From an uncultured bacterium (GTDB taxonomy: Bacteria > Patescibacteriota > Saccharimonadia > Saccharimonadales > Saccharimonadaceae): DNA of 20,529 nt. Made by a program: the position numbers and the translations under genes. Below the pieces are notes generated by a model. The model saw only the letters and a list, made by a program, of their open reading frames with translations, searched no databases and had not been told where the DNA came from. Below are positions 7,246 through 14,854 of this stretch, piece after piece; position 1 is the first letter of the stretch, and every line of letters begins with the position of its first letter. Location of the stretch: assembly GCA_938017895.1 (NCBI GenBank), contig CALIJI010000002.1, positions 1 to 20,529 on the forward strand, in the 5' to 3' direction.

Positions 7246-8127
7246 ATGTCTAATATAAATCTTGGTCAAAAATCACAGACAAAATCCAATAAATCATCTC
7301 GCGCAAAGTCAAAAGGACCCAATAAATCACTTGGCCAGCACTGGTTGAGGGATCGAGAAATCTTGAATCAAATCGCTATAGAAGCAGAGATTAGCGAAGG
7401 TGATTTTGTTTTAGAAATTGGCCCCGGACTAGGGACATTGACATCATCTCTCTTACACGCTACCGGAAAGAGCGGCAAAGTTCTAGCGGTAGAATTTGAC
7501 CCAATTCTTGCTAAGAATTTACCGGGTCAATTCCCAGGGAAAAATTTAACTGTAATAAACACGGATTTTTTAGATTTTGATTTAAATCAACTACCTAAAA
7601 ATTATAAGGTAGCAGCAAATGTTCCGTATTATATTACTTCTAAAATTATTGAAAAATTACTCACTAGCGACAATAAACCAAGCACTGCCACACTTTTAGT
7701 GCAGAAAGAAGTTGCCGAGCGAATTTGCGCAAAATCTGGAGATTTAAGTATTTTATCAATTGCATCACAGGTTTATGCGGATTGTGAACTTGGCCAATTT
7801 GTGCCACGAGAGCTGTTTACACCCCCACCAAAAGTTGATTCACAAGTAGTAGTATTAAAGATTCTAGAAAAAAATAGGCTTGAAATTTTTAATCAGCAAC
7901 ACAAATGCCAAATTAGCGAAAAGCAATTTTTCCGTGTCGTAAAGGCTGGATTTGGCGCTCGCCGAAAAAAGATTTCTAAATCACTAAGCGCTAACCTCGC
8001 AATCAGTAAAGATCAAGCTATACGAATTTTATCCCAAGCTAATGTCTCACCCGATATTCGCGCGCAAGATATTAGTATAGAGGAGTGGCTAGAAATAACT
8101 AGATATTTGTTAACTAAAGCCAAATAG
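7246..8127 (+). CDS. rsmA: 16S rRNA (adenine1518-N6/adenine1519-N6)-dimethyltransferase
   Basis: A 293-residue KsgA/RsmA enzyme that dimethylates two adjacent adenines near the 3' end of 16S rRNA. Visible: KSLGQHWLRD (27-36), the SAM-binding EIGPGLGTLT (57-66), the acidic AVEFD, the catalytic NVPYYIT (125-131; NLPYYIT is usual), and the C-terminal FTPPPKVDSQVV and GFGARRKKISKSL. The first 24 residues are an extra Lys/Ser-rich tail. The ATG at 7246 was chosen since it lies 1 nt past the stop of the upstream gene. AAAGGTTGGTGG within that gene's end serves as ribosome site, so translation is probably coupled. A reading from 7177 would overlap the upstream gene needlessly. Stop codons TAG and TAA are in tandem. 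It ends convergent with pilin 2, with no clear terminator in 8128-8195. Confidence 0.96.
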   Translation: MSNINLGQKSQTKSNKSSRAKSKGPNKSLGQHWLRDREILNQIAIEAEISEGDFVLEIGPGLGTLTSSLLHATGKSGKVLAVEFDPILAKNLPGQFPGKNLTVINTDFLDFDLNQLPKNYKVAANVPYYITSKIIEKLLTSDNKPSTATLLVQKEVAERICAKSGDLSILSIASQVYADCELGQFVPRELFTPPPKVDSQVVVLKILEKNRLEIFNQQHKCQISEKQFFRVVKAGFGARRKKISKSLSANLAISKDQAIRILSQANVSPDIRAQDISIEEWLEITRYLLTKAK

Positions 8128-8195
8128 TAAAATCCAAACATAGCACAAATATAAAATTGAATAAATACTCTTATATCTGGTCTGTATCCAATATA

Positions 8196-8807
8196 TTATT
8201 CATAGCAGTAATTCGCCTCATAAAATAGACCTCTAAGATCTGGAAGCTTTAAGCCTTCTAGCTGTGCTAATATCACAATTTTCTTCATATTGTCTCTGTT
8301 ATTTAACTGAGAGCCGCTATTTATTCTAAAAGCAGGGTCTGTCCTGAACGAAGGGTTTGAACCTGGATCTAAAAAGCATTCAGCCCCTAAACCTATCAAG
8401 ACGGTACTGTAAATTTCTTCGGGCGAATTCTGAGAGACGATCAAAGGCTCAAAAGATACCCCAGCCCCATTAGCTTGATCAAACGATCCAGCTATTCTAT
8501 AGTGTCTAGTTAAATGAGAGACATCTCTTAAATAGCTAGCTAAAGGATCTTCATTTGACCCAATTTCGATAACTCTACCTCTAATCCTAGAAAGAGCTTC
8601 TGTATTACCTCTATTAGTTTGAAAATTAAGCATCGCAGCTTTAATTATAGCGAAGTCACTTTTTCTCTGAGTATCTCTCTGAGAACGTTGTAATGCTGGC
8701 AATGCAACAAAAATCATAAGAAAAATTAGACCCGCAACAGCTAAAACTAAAACTATTTCTATAATTGTAAAACCTTTTTTATTTTTCAAAGAGTCAATGC
8801 TTTTCAT
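8196..8807 (-). CDS. Type IV pilin-like protein (pilin 2)
   Basis: A 203-residue prepilin. The leader has KNKKG with cleavage expected between Gly12 and Phe13, then FTIIE (Glu17 at mature position 5), a hydrophobic helix, and ALPALQRSQRDTQRKSD identical or nearly so to pilin 1. The C-terminal domain is different and longer, with two cysteines (AECFL and NYCYE) likely forming the pilin disulfide. The two genes differ at many synonymous sites, so the N-terminal identity reflects constraint on the assembly helix, not a recent copy. The ATG at 8807 has no Shine-Dalgarno, but a -10 ends 6 nt away. This contrasts with pilin 1, which has a leader and ribosome site, and suggests different expression (major versus minor pilin). 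Confidence 0.87.
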   Translation of the reverse strand: MKSIDSLKNKKGFTIIEIVLVLAVAGLIFLMIFVALPALQRSQRDTQRKSDFAIIKAAMLNFQTNRGNTEALSRIRGRVIEIGSNEDPLASYLRDVSHLTRHYRIAGSFDQANGAGVSFEPLIVSQNSPEEIYSTVLIGLGAECFLDPGSNPSFRTDPAFRINSGSQLNNRDNMKKIVILAQLEGLKLPDLRGLFYEANYCYE

Positions 8808-8813
8808 GTTTAT

Positions 8814-8841
8814 AGTATATCAAAAATATCATAAATCTCAA
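8814..8841 (-). promoter_or_regulatory. Promoter of pilin 2 (leaderless)
   Basis: On minus, TTGAGA (8836-8841), a 16-base spacer and TATACT (8814-8819); 6 nt remain to the ATG. Confidence 0.65.
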
Positions 8842-8867
8842 CTTTTTTTATTTTCAACAGTATATGT

Positions 8868-8873
8868 TATACT
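8868..8873 (+). promoter_or_regulatory. -10 element of metG
   Basis: TATACT ends 9 nt before the ATG, divergent from the pilin 2 promoter. The -35 region is a weak T-rich run. The 5' UTR would be about 3 nt, with no Shine-Dalgarno. Confidence 0.5.
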
Positions 8874-8882
8874 ATAAGCAAT

Positions 8883-10412
8883 ATGACAAAGAAAAAACTT
8901 TATATCACAACAGCAATCCCTTATGCAAATGGTGCTCCACATATCGGTAATGCACTTGATTACCTACTAGCTGATATTTGGGCTAGACATCAACGAGCCG
9001 CAGGCCACGAGGTACGTTTTCAAGTTGGTACTGATGAGCACGGTAATAAAATTGCCGAAAAAGCTCAGGCTGCAAACTTAACGCCACAAGAGTATGTTAA
9101 CAGCACAGTTGAGAATTTTCGTACCCTTATGGATAAAATCAAGACTACCTACACCGATTTTATTCGCACTACCGACAGTCACCATGTTGGCGCTTCACAA
9201 TATATTTGGACCCAGCTCCAACCATATATTTACAAAGGCTCATACGAGGGTTGGTATTGCCAAGGTTGCGAGGCATTTTATACTGAAAAAGAAGTTACGG
9301 AATTTCATGGCGTCTGCCCAGATCACCAAAAGCCTTTCGAAAGGTTAAGTGAAGAAAACTATTATCTGCGAGTAAGTGAATTTACACCCCGAATAATTGA
9401 AGCGATCGAATCTAATAGAATGAAAATTATCCCCGAATACCGCAAGAAAGAATTCTTGAACTTCTTGCGCGAAGGTTTATCTGATGTCTCTATTTCTCGA
9501 CCAAAAAAGAACTTGAGCTGGGGAGTTCCCGTACCTGGTGATTCAGATCAGGTAATGTATGTTTGGATCGATGCGTTAGCTAATTATTTAACTGTAATCG
9601 GTTATCCAGACAATATAGACTGGCAAAACTACTGGCCAGCTGATATACAGGTTATCGGCAAAGACATCCTTCGCTTTCATGCGGGAATTTGGCCAGCTAT
9701 ATTAATGGGACTTGATCTACCACTACCTAAGGCACTGCTTGTTCATGGGCATATTTCTTCGGGCGGCGTAAAAATGAGTAAAAGCCTCGGTAATGTAGTT
9801 GACCCAAATGAAATTATCGATAATTACGGATTAGATGCTTGGCGCTATTATTTCTCGCGGCATATTCCGACTCAGGACGATGGTGATTTTACTTGGGAAA
9901 AATTCGAAAAAGCTTACAACAATGAGCTCGGTAATGATCTAGGTAATCTAGTTTCACGCGTGGCAAATATGGTTAAACGATACCAGTCTGGTGTAATCGG
10001 TGATATTCCGGGCGATGAATTTGATCTTTATAATTATAATTCTCACATGCGTAATTTAGAATTCGATAAAGCGATGGATGAGATTTGGGTGCTAGTTCGC
10101 GCACACAATCAGTATATCGAAAATGTTAAACCTTGGGAAATTGCTAAGCTCGCTCAGACCAACAAAGACGAAGAAAACCACCTAGCAGAAGTTCTAGCTC
10201 ATTCAGTTGGAGGAATTTTACAGATCGGCCAAATGCTCGCGCCATTTATGCCCGACACAGCAGATAAAATCCACACAATTTTTGGAAGTGGAGTAATCAA
10301 TGATAAAGAAATCGGCATTTTATTCCCAAAGATTTATCTTAAAACCGAAGATCCGCGCACAGCCAAATCCCAAAAAACGCAGGCTAAAAATCAAACTCAG
10401 GTCAAAAAATAA
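8883..10412 (+). CDS. metG: Methionyl-tRNA synthetase
   Basis: A 509-residue class I synthetase that charges tRNA-Met. The HIGH signature appears as PHIGN (19-23). The inserted metal-binding knuckle has Cys126/Cys129 and Cys145/His148, and the KMSKS loop is at 297-301 in GVKMSKSLGNVVDP. WIDALANY and the anticodon-binding helical domain follow. There is no C-terminal EMAP/Trbp tRNA-binding domain; the protein ends in a Lys/Gln-rich tail. The mRNA is probably leaderless. The TAA overlaps the ATG of tatD by one base (TAATG), so the two are translationally coupled, a common metG-tatD arrangement. Confidence 0.97.
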   Translation: MTKKKLYITTAIPYANGAPHIGNALDYLLADIWARHQRAAGHEVRFQVGTDEHGNKIAEKAQAANLTPQEYVNSTVENFRTLMDKIKTTYTDFIRTTDSHHVGASQYIWTQLQPYIYKGSYEGWYCQGCEAFYTEKEVTEFHGVCPDHQKPFERLSEENYYLRVSEFTPRIIEAIESNRMKIIPEYRKKEFLNFLREGLSDVSISRPKKNLSWGVPVPGDSDQVMYVWIDALANYLTVIGYPDNIDWQNYWPADIQVIGKDILRFHAGIWPAILMGLDLPLPKALLVHGHISSGGVKMSKSLGNVVDPNEIIDNYGLDAWRYYFSRHIPTQDDGDFTWEKFEKAYNNELGNDLGNLVSRVANMVKRYQSGVIGDIPGDEFDLYNYNSHMRNLEFDKAMDEIWVLVRAHNQYIENVKPWEIAKLAQTNKDEENHLAEVLAHSVGGILQIGQMLAPFMPDTADKIHTIFGSGVINDKEIGILFPKIYLKTEDPRTAKSQKTQAKNQTQVKK

Positions 10413-11191
10413 TGCTGATAGACTCGCACTGCCATATTCATGACGAAAACTTTCCGATTGACCACGCAGAAGTTTTTGCCAATATGGAAACAAACGAGAT
10501 CGAGGAGGCAATTTGCGTAGGTGTCGATTTAGCTAATTCACAGCAGGCGGTATCCTTTGCCGAAAAACATCAAAGACCAGAACTGTTTGCAGCCGTCGGC
10601 GTTCACCCGCATGAAGCTAAAGATTTTAATATCAAGATTGATCTGCCAAAACTCGAAAAACTTGCTCGCAGCGCAAAAGTAGTAGCGATAGGCGAAATTG
10701 GACTGGATTATTTTTATAATCATTCACCAAAAGAAGTGCAGGCTGAAGTTCTTCTCGCACAGCTAAAACTAGCCCAAAAGCTCGATCTACCGGTCAGTTT
10801 CCATATTCGTGGCGCCTTTGATGATTTCTGGCCGATTTTCGATCAAGCAGAGCGTGAGGGCGGAAAAATTCGTGGTGTAGTCCATAGCTTCACCGATAGC
10901 ATAGAAAATCTACAAAAAGCTTTAGAACGAGACCTTTTTATAGGAGTGAATGGTATTTCAACTTTTGTTAAAAAATCTGAGGAATTAGAAATGTTCGCGC
11001 AAATTCCACTTAATAAAATTCTGCTCGAAACTGATGCGCCATTTCTTGCACCGAAAGGGAAACGAGGCAAACCTAATCAGCCTGCATGGATAAAACTTAT
11101 AGCAGAAGATCTAAGCAAGAAGCAAGATAAATCGTTCGAAGAAATTGCTCAAATCACAACCCAAAACACCCAAAAATTATTCGATATATAA
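10412..11191 (+). CDS. tatD: TatD family metal-dependent hydrolase (DNase)
   Basis: A 259-residue TIM-barrel hydrolase. Metal ligands are visible in order: DSHCHIHD (4-11), GVHPHEA, the glutamate in IGEIGLDYFY, SFHIRGA, VHSFTDS, and the late aspartate in LLETDAPFLAP. TatD proteins are Mg-dependent exo-deoxyribonucleases in repair and DNA turnover; substrate specificity cannot be read here. It is the second gene of the metG operon, with overlapping stop and start. Confidence 0.94.
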   Translation: MLIDSHCHIHDENFPIDHAEVFANMETNEIEEAICVGVDLANSQQAVSFAEKHQRPELFAAVGVHPHEAKDFNIKIDLPKLEKLARSAKVVAIGEIGLDYFYNHSPKEVQAEVLLAQLKLAQKLDLPVSFHIRGAFDDFWPIFDQAEREGGKIRGVVHSFTDSIENLQKALERDLFIGVNGISTFVKKSEELEMFAQIPLNKILLETDAPFLAPKGKRGKPNQPAWIKLIAEDLSKKQDKSFEEIAQITTQNTQKLFDI

Positions 11192-11202
11192 TAGCCATTT
11201 TA

Positions 11203-11231
11203 TTGACTTTTAACGTTTTTTATGGTACAAT
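11203..11231 (+). promoter_or_regulatory. Promoter of the orphan pair 11256-11848
   Basis: TTGACT (11203-11208), a 17-base spacer, TACAAT (11226-11231). The start is near 11238, followed by a short leader with a full-strength Shine-Dalgarno AAAGGAGGTGA at 11244-11254. Confidence 0.75.
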
Positions 11232-11255
11232 AAAAATTAGTTCAAAGGAGGTGAA

Positions 11256-11471
11256 GTGCAAAATTCAGCAAATTCAATATTTCATATTCCAAATTATAAC
11301 CAGCCTGAACCTATTCAGGAAAATTTTAAAGAAGCCGAAAAACCGCACTCGAACCAAAAACAAAAAAATCCTACTAATGAAAAATATATTCTCGAAGACT
11401 TACTGAAAAAAAGTCAAGAAATAACTAAAGCTCGAGTTGAAGCTGCTAATTTTTTGCGAGGCATAAATTAA
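11256..11471 (+). CDS. Orphan small protein, 71 residues, unknown function
   Basis: Not recognised. The N-terminal half is polar and proline/asparagine-rich, likely disordered (NYNQPEPIQENF, KNPTNEK). The C-terminal 28 residues form one predicted helix (YILEDLLKKSQEITKARVE). The start is a GTG at 11256 directly behind the strongest Shine-Dalgarno in the window. The stop overlaps the next ATG (TAATG). Strong promoter, strong ribosome site and coupling argue that it is real and a partner of the next protein. Confidence 0.65.
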   Translation: MQNSANSIFHIPNYNQPEPIQENFKEAEKPHSNQKQKNPTNEKYILEDLLKKSQEITKARVEAANFLRGIN

Positions 11472-11848
11472 TGCAAAGAAAAAAAGATTATTTTTATCAA
11501 AATCGCGCTAAACGACGCTTTTTCAAAAAAATGGATGCTAGCGAGCTTTTTGATCTAGAAAGCGAACTCGGGTCGCAAATTTTTGGTCCAGCTCCAAACG
11601 GAATTCGACGAGAATTTTTTAATTTAAACGAAACTAGTTGGATCTGGCACGAGGAATACACTGACGGAAACGGCCATTTACGACGCTTTACTACACGATA
11701 CGAAATCCGCCCAGATAAAGTCGTTAAGATTCAGCCAGGCCCAAGATATTTTGAAGTAAAAGGTAAAGAACTCGAAAATTTCCACGCAGCCGTAAACGCA
11801 TATCATAGAGCTGTTTTGAGCCAGATTTACCACAAAAATACCCAGTAG
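11471..11848 (+). CDS. Orphan basic protein, 125 residues, unknown function
   Basis: Not recognised. The protein opens with a strongly basic, aromatic stretch (MQRKKDYFYQNRAKRRFFKK), then an acidic helix (ASELFDLESELGSQIF). Beta-rich segments with many aromatic residues follow (TSWIWHEEYTD, RRFTTRYEIRP), and then a C-terminal helix. No signal or membrane segment is present. The basic start could bind nucleic acid or lipid head groups; that is a guess. It is translated from the same mRNA as the 71-residue protein, with overlapping stop and start. Confidence 0.7.
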   Translation: MQRKKDYFYQNRAKRRFFKKMDASELFDLESELGSQIFGPAPNGIRREFFNLNETSWIWHEEYTDGNGHLRRFTTRYEIRPDKVVKIQPGPRYFEVKGKELENFHAAVNAYHRAVLSQIYHKNTQ

Positions 11849-11874
11849 ACAAAACTACAAGAAAATGCTAATAT
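11846..11874 (+). promoter_or_regulatory. Promoter of the DUF218 gene
   Basis: TAGACA (11846-11851, overlapping the upstream TAG), a 17-base spacer, and TGC-TAATAT (-10 at 11869-11874). A 14-base palindrome AAAATTATAATTTT (11885-11898) lies between the predicted start and the ribosome site. Confidence 0.55.
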
Positions 11875-11906
11875 CTAATTAACTAAAATTATAATTTTGG
11901 AGGCAT

Positions 11907-12464
11907 ATGACTGACACTATTAAAAAAATAACAGATCTACTTTTCATTCCACAAAATATCAAAAAGTCTGATATTACAATAATCCTTGGCAATGATTTTG
12001 TTGATACGATTAATATTATTGAGCCTTTTTATAAACAAAATATTCTCGGTAAAATTATCCTTACTGGCCACAGCCCAAATGCAGATAAAGAACCCGAGGC
12101 AGAGCGATTTTTTAAAAGAGCAATAGAGTTAGGATTTAGTAGAGATGATATAATCCTAGAAACACGCTCGACTAACACAAAAGAAAACTTTGAGTTTGTA
12201 AAAGAAATTATCGATAAAAATTTCAAAGCAAACGACATTAAAACTATTACAATTGTATGTCTAGCGTTTCATACCCGCCGCGCATTAATGACAGCTCGAA
12301 ATATATTCGAAAAAGATATTGAGTTTAACTTTATCCCAATCGTAGATGGTCGGAAAATTTCTGCAGAAGATTGGCCGAACGATAGAGAATCTACAGATAG
12401 AGTTCTAGAGGAGATGCGTCGAATAGCAATATATTCAGCTAAAGGAGATTTGAGTCTCGATTAA
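11907..12464 (+). CDS. DUF218 (YdcF/ElyC/SanA superfamily) protein
   Basis: A 185-residue protein with the DUF218 layout: ITIILGNDF near the start, KIILTGHSP, the acidic EPEAERFFKRAIELGFSRDDI, then the hallmark ETRSTNTKENFEF. TIVCLAFHTRRALMTARNIF follows, with the His/Arg pair typical of the fold. The family is a Rossmann-like fold of poorly known biochemistry, linked in other bacteria to envelope integrity and vancomycin resistance (SanA, ElyC). Here there is no N-terminal membrane anchor, so it is the soluble YdcF-like form. The ATG follows TTGGAGGC. It ends 7 nt before the convergent tgt stop, with no terminator between. Confidence 0.85.
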   Translation: MTDTIKKITDLLFIPQNIKKSDITIILGNDFVDTINIIEPFYKQNILGKIILTGHSPNADKEPEAERFFKRAIELGFSRDDIILETRSTNTKENFEFVKEIIDKNFKANDIKTITIVCLAFHTRRALMTARNIFEKDIEFNFIPIVDGRKISAEDWPNDRESTDRVLEEMRRIAIYSAKGDLSLD

Positions 12465-12471
12465 ATACAAT

Positions 12472-13719
12472 CTATTGAGTTTCGAAATCTTTTGCGCGTT
12501 TTTCGCCGTAGTATCTATTTAAGAAATTACGCTTGTAGTCAAAAAAAGTACCGTTTTCAAGACTTTCACGGATTTTGTCAACTGTATTAATTACGAAAAA
12601 TTCATTATGAATTGAAGCAAGTGTGCTGGCAAGAATCTCATCCGCACGGAAAAGATGATTAACATAAGCTTTTGTAAAATTTTGGCAAGTGTAGCAATTG
12701 CAATCGCTGTCAATCGGCGTGAAGTCTTCTTTAAACTTGGCGTTTTTAATATTGATTCGACCTGAATAAGTGAAAATTGCGCCATTCCTAGCTTGGCGAG
12801 TTGGCGCTACACAATCAAATGTATCAATACCATATTCCACGCCCAAAAAGAGATCGGCAGGCTGCGCGCCCATTCCTAATAGATGACGAGGTTTTTCTTC
12901 TGGCAAGGTTGTATTCACCCAAGTTAAAACTTCAGGGATTTCTTCTGGCTGAAAAATCCCGCCAATCCCAAAGCCATCAAAGTCTTTCGATCCCAAAAAA
13001 CTCGCACTTTCTTTTCGAAAATCTTCTTCACGCGCACCCTGAACTACTGCAAAAAGAGCCTGTAGACTTTCGCCTTTTGCGATGTGCTCGGCATTTAATT
13101 CATTATGGCGTTTCAAACATTTTTCAGCCCAAAAATGAGTTTTATCTAATGCAGATTTGATCTGCGCACGTCCCGCAAGCGGTGAAGTTAATTCATCGAA
13201 AGCCATATGAATATCGGCGCCAATTTTATGCTGAAGCTCCATTGAAATTTCTGGCGACATAAAAATCTTTTCGCCCGAAATATGAGACTTAAACCAAACT
13301 CCATCTTCGCCAACTTTTGCGAGCTGATTTGAATTATGGCGTGCTAGATTTGAATCACCTTTCGAAATGTGTGAAGTTGCGTCAATCCCCTTTTTGTAAG
13401 CCATTCCAAGTGAAAAAACCTGAAAGCCACCAGAATCAGTAAAAGTTGGCGCGTTCCAGTTCATAAATTTATGAATTCCGCCAGCTTTCCTTAAAATATC
13501 CGCACCAGGCCGAAGCATCAGATGATAGGTATTCGCAAGGACCGCCTGTGCACCAGTTGAGCGGATTTGCTCGGGCGTCATTGCTTTCACCGTGGCATTA
13601 GTGCCACCTGCAATATAAGCTGGGGTTTTAATCTCGCCGTGTGGAGTTTTCATTACGCCAGTACGAGCTAAAGTGTCATCTAAACGAGTTTTAATTTCAA
13701 ATTCAAGAGCTTTTTTCAT
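12472..13719 (-). CDS. tgt: tRNA-guanine(34) transglycosylase
   Basis: A 415-residue enzyme that swaps the wobble guanine of GUN-anticodon tRNAs for preQ1. Catalytic Asp95 lies in DSGGFQ. The nucleophile Asp302 lies in FDCVAPTRQARNGAIFT. The zinc site is Cys340, Cys342 and Cys345 (CNCYTC) with His371 (ASIHNEFF). Length is slightly above the usual bacterial 370-390 residues. The ATG at 13719 has no Shine-Dalgarno but a well-placed -10, so leaderless. Its pathway partner queA is 5.6 kb away in the window; no preQ1 synthesis genes are seen here. Confidence 0.97.
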   Translation of the reverse strand: MKKALEFEIKTRLDDTLARTGVMKTPHGEIKTPAYIAGGTNATVKAMTPEQIRSTGAQAVLANTYHLMLRPGADILRKAGGIHKFMNWNAPTFTDSGGFQVFSLGMAYKKGIDATSHISKGDSNLARHNSNQLAKVGEDGVWFKSHISGEKIFMSPEISMELQHKIGADIHMAFDELTSPLAGRAQIKSALDKTHFWAEKCLKRHNELNAEHIAKGESLQALFAVVQGAREEDFRKESASFLGSKDFDGFGIGGIFQPEEIPEVLTWVNTTLPEEKPRHLLGMGAQPADLFLGVEYGIDTFDCVAPTRQARNGAIFTYSGRINIKNAKFKEDFTPIDSDCNCYTCQNFTKAYVNHLFRADEILASTLASIHNEFFVINTVDKIRESLENGTFFDYKRNFLNRYYGEKRAKDFETQ

Positions 13720-13725
13720 TACTTT

Positions 13726-13754
13726 ATTTTACCATCTAATATAACCAAAATCAA
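13726..13754 (-). promoter_or_regulatory. Promoter of tgt (leaderless)
   Basis: On minus, TTGATT (13749-13754), a 17-base spacer, TAAAAT (13726-13731), then 6 nt to the ATG. Confidence 0.7.
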
Positions 13755-13778
13755 ATAAGTCACGAAAGAGGTTCTATA

Positions 13779-13807
13779 TTGCGAATATCCTAAAAATATG
13801 TTAAAAT
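13779..13807 (+). promoter_or_regulatory. Promoter of the lipid kinase gene (leaderless)
   Basis: TTGCGA (13779-13784), a 17-base spacer, TAAAAT (13802-13807), then 6 nt to the ATG. Divergent from the tgt promoter. Confidence 0.65.
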
Positions 13808-13813
13808 CACGTT

Positions 13814-14758
13814 ATGAAAAATCGTCTAGTTCTTGTGATTAATCCGCGTTCTAGCGGTTTTGATATGATCAAAAAGAAAATTCTTCCTCATCTCGAAGAA
13901 GTTCATTTTCAAAAAAATCAGCTCACAACTTTTGAAATTCAGCCAACCTCACCGATGGAAAACGCCCAAGAAATGGCCAAAGGTTTACGTGACGGTGATA
14001 CTATTCTAGTGGCGGGCGGCGATGGAACAGCTCATATCGCAACTAACGCAGCGGTAATTTCTGGCAAAAAAAATCTCCGATTCAAGTATACCGGATTCGG
14101 GAATTTTAATGATTACGCGCAAAGCTTTTCTAGAAATTCGGGCAGGGCTGCAATTGAATCTTTTCAAACTGGCGAGGTTAAAGACATCATTAAGCCTCTT
14201 GAGATTCGAATCAACGGTGAGTTTTTCCGATATGCGCCACTTTATGCTACAGTTGGGCTAACTGCCGAAATGGCAGAAATCTTTGAAGGAAAAAGACTTC
14301 GTCGCGCACTGAAAAAAGTCCGGGGGCGCAATCGAAGACTAATCTTAAGTCTAAGCGCAGCGACTAGATTTTATTTCAAAAAACGAAAAGCCAAAACTCT
14401 CCAAATTAAAAGAATTACGCTCGATAATCAATCCTTTACAAGTATTCCAAATCCAGCAACAGATTTAGTTTTTATGAACGGACCGCGAATGGCGCGAATT
14501 ATGCGCTGCGCAAAAAATCGGCATGCGCCAGATACTTTTGGCTTTGCCGTACTTAACGCCTCGCAATTATTTAAAAATTTACCATTCTTAATAAATGGAA
14601 TTTTCGGCAAAATCCCACTAAAACGAATAAAATCTACTAAAATTGAATTTTTAAAATCGGCCGATATATGGATTCAAATTGAAGGTGAAGCAGTCAAACT
14701 CAAAAAAGTTAAAAAGATAGAAATCAATGTTTGCGATACAGAAATTAAAATTTTGTAA
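13814..14758 (+). CDS. Diacylglycerol/lipid kinase family protein (DAGK catalytic domain)
   Basis: A 314-residue protein of the DgkB/YegS/sphingosine-kinase fold. The N-terminal strand LVLVINPRSSG leads to the nucleotide-binding signature GGDGT (68-72, in ILVAGGDGTAH). GFGNFNDYA replaces the GTgNDfA motif of most family members, and the C-terminal beta domain contains WIQIEGEAV. Family members phosphorylate diacylglycerol or related lipids at the membrane; the substrate is not decidable here. The middle is rich in Lys/Arg (KRLRRALKKVRGRNRR, residues 158-175), likely membrane-facing. No terminator separates it from the rplA promoter. Confidence 0.85.
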   Translation: MKNRLVLVINPRSSGFDMIKKKILPHLEEVHFQKNQLTTFEIQPTSPMENAQEMAKGLRDGDTILVAGGDGTAHIATNAAVISGKKNLRFKYTGFGNFNDYAQSFSRNSGRAAIESFQTGEVKDIIKPLEIRINGEFFRYAPLYATVGLTAEMAEIFEGKRLRRALKKVRGRNRRLILSLSAATRFYFKKRKAKTLQIKRITLDNQSFTSIPNPATDLVFMNGPRMARIMRCAKNRHAPDTFGFAVLNASQLFKNLPFLINGIFGKIPLKRIKSTKIEFLKSADIWIQIEGEAVKLKKVKKIEINVCDTEIKIL

Positions 14759-14761
14759 TTT

Positions 14762-14790
14762 TTGACTTTTTAAAAGAAATCTGCTAGAAT
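14762..14790 (+). promoter_or_regulatory. Promoter of rplA
   Basis: TTGACT (14762-14767), a 17-base spacer, and TGC-TAGAAT (-10 at 14785-14790, extended -10). The predicted start is about 14797. Confidence 0.8.
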
Positions 14791-14795
14791 TGAAT

Positions 14796-14837
14796 GGTTA
14801 GTAAAATCAATGTTGGGAGGCGAAAGCCGTTATTACC
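14796..14837 (+). promoter_or_regulatory. Structured rplA leader, possible L1 autoregulatory site
   Basis: GGT-AGTAA (14796-14804, one bulged T) pairs with TTATTACC (14830-14837). Inside is a GGC-GAAA-GCC hairpin (14819-14828) and a large one-sided internal loop (about 14805-14818). A helix, asymmetric loop and second helix is the known general layout of L1 binding sites in rRNA and L1 operon mRNA. The match here is by shape, not by a conserved sequence I could confirm. Confidence 0.4.
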
Positions 14838-14854
14838 ACAGAAAGGATAAGAAA

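Noticed and set aside
11203..11406. A 67-codon reading frame overlapping the 71-residue gene
   Set aside because: It begins inside the promoter, has no ribosome site, and its composition is a Lys/Asn/Ile-rich shadow of the frame that has the strong Shine-Dalgarno.
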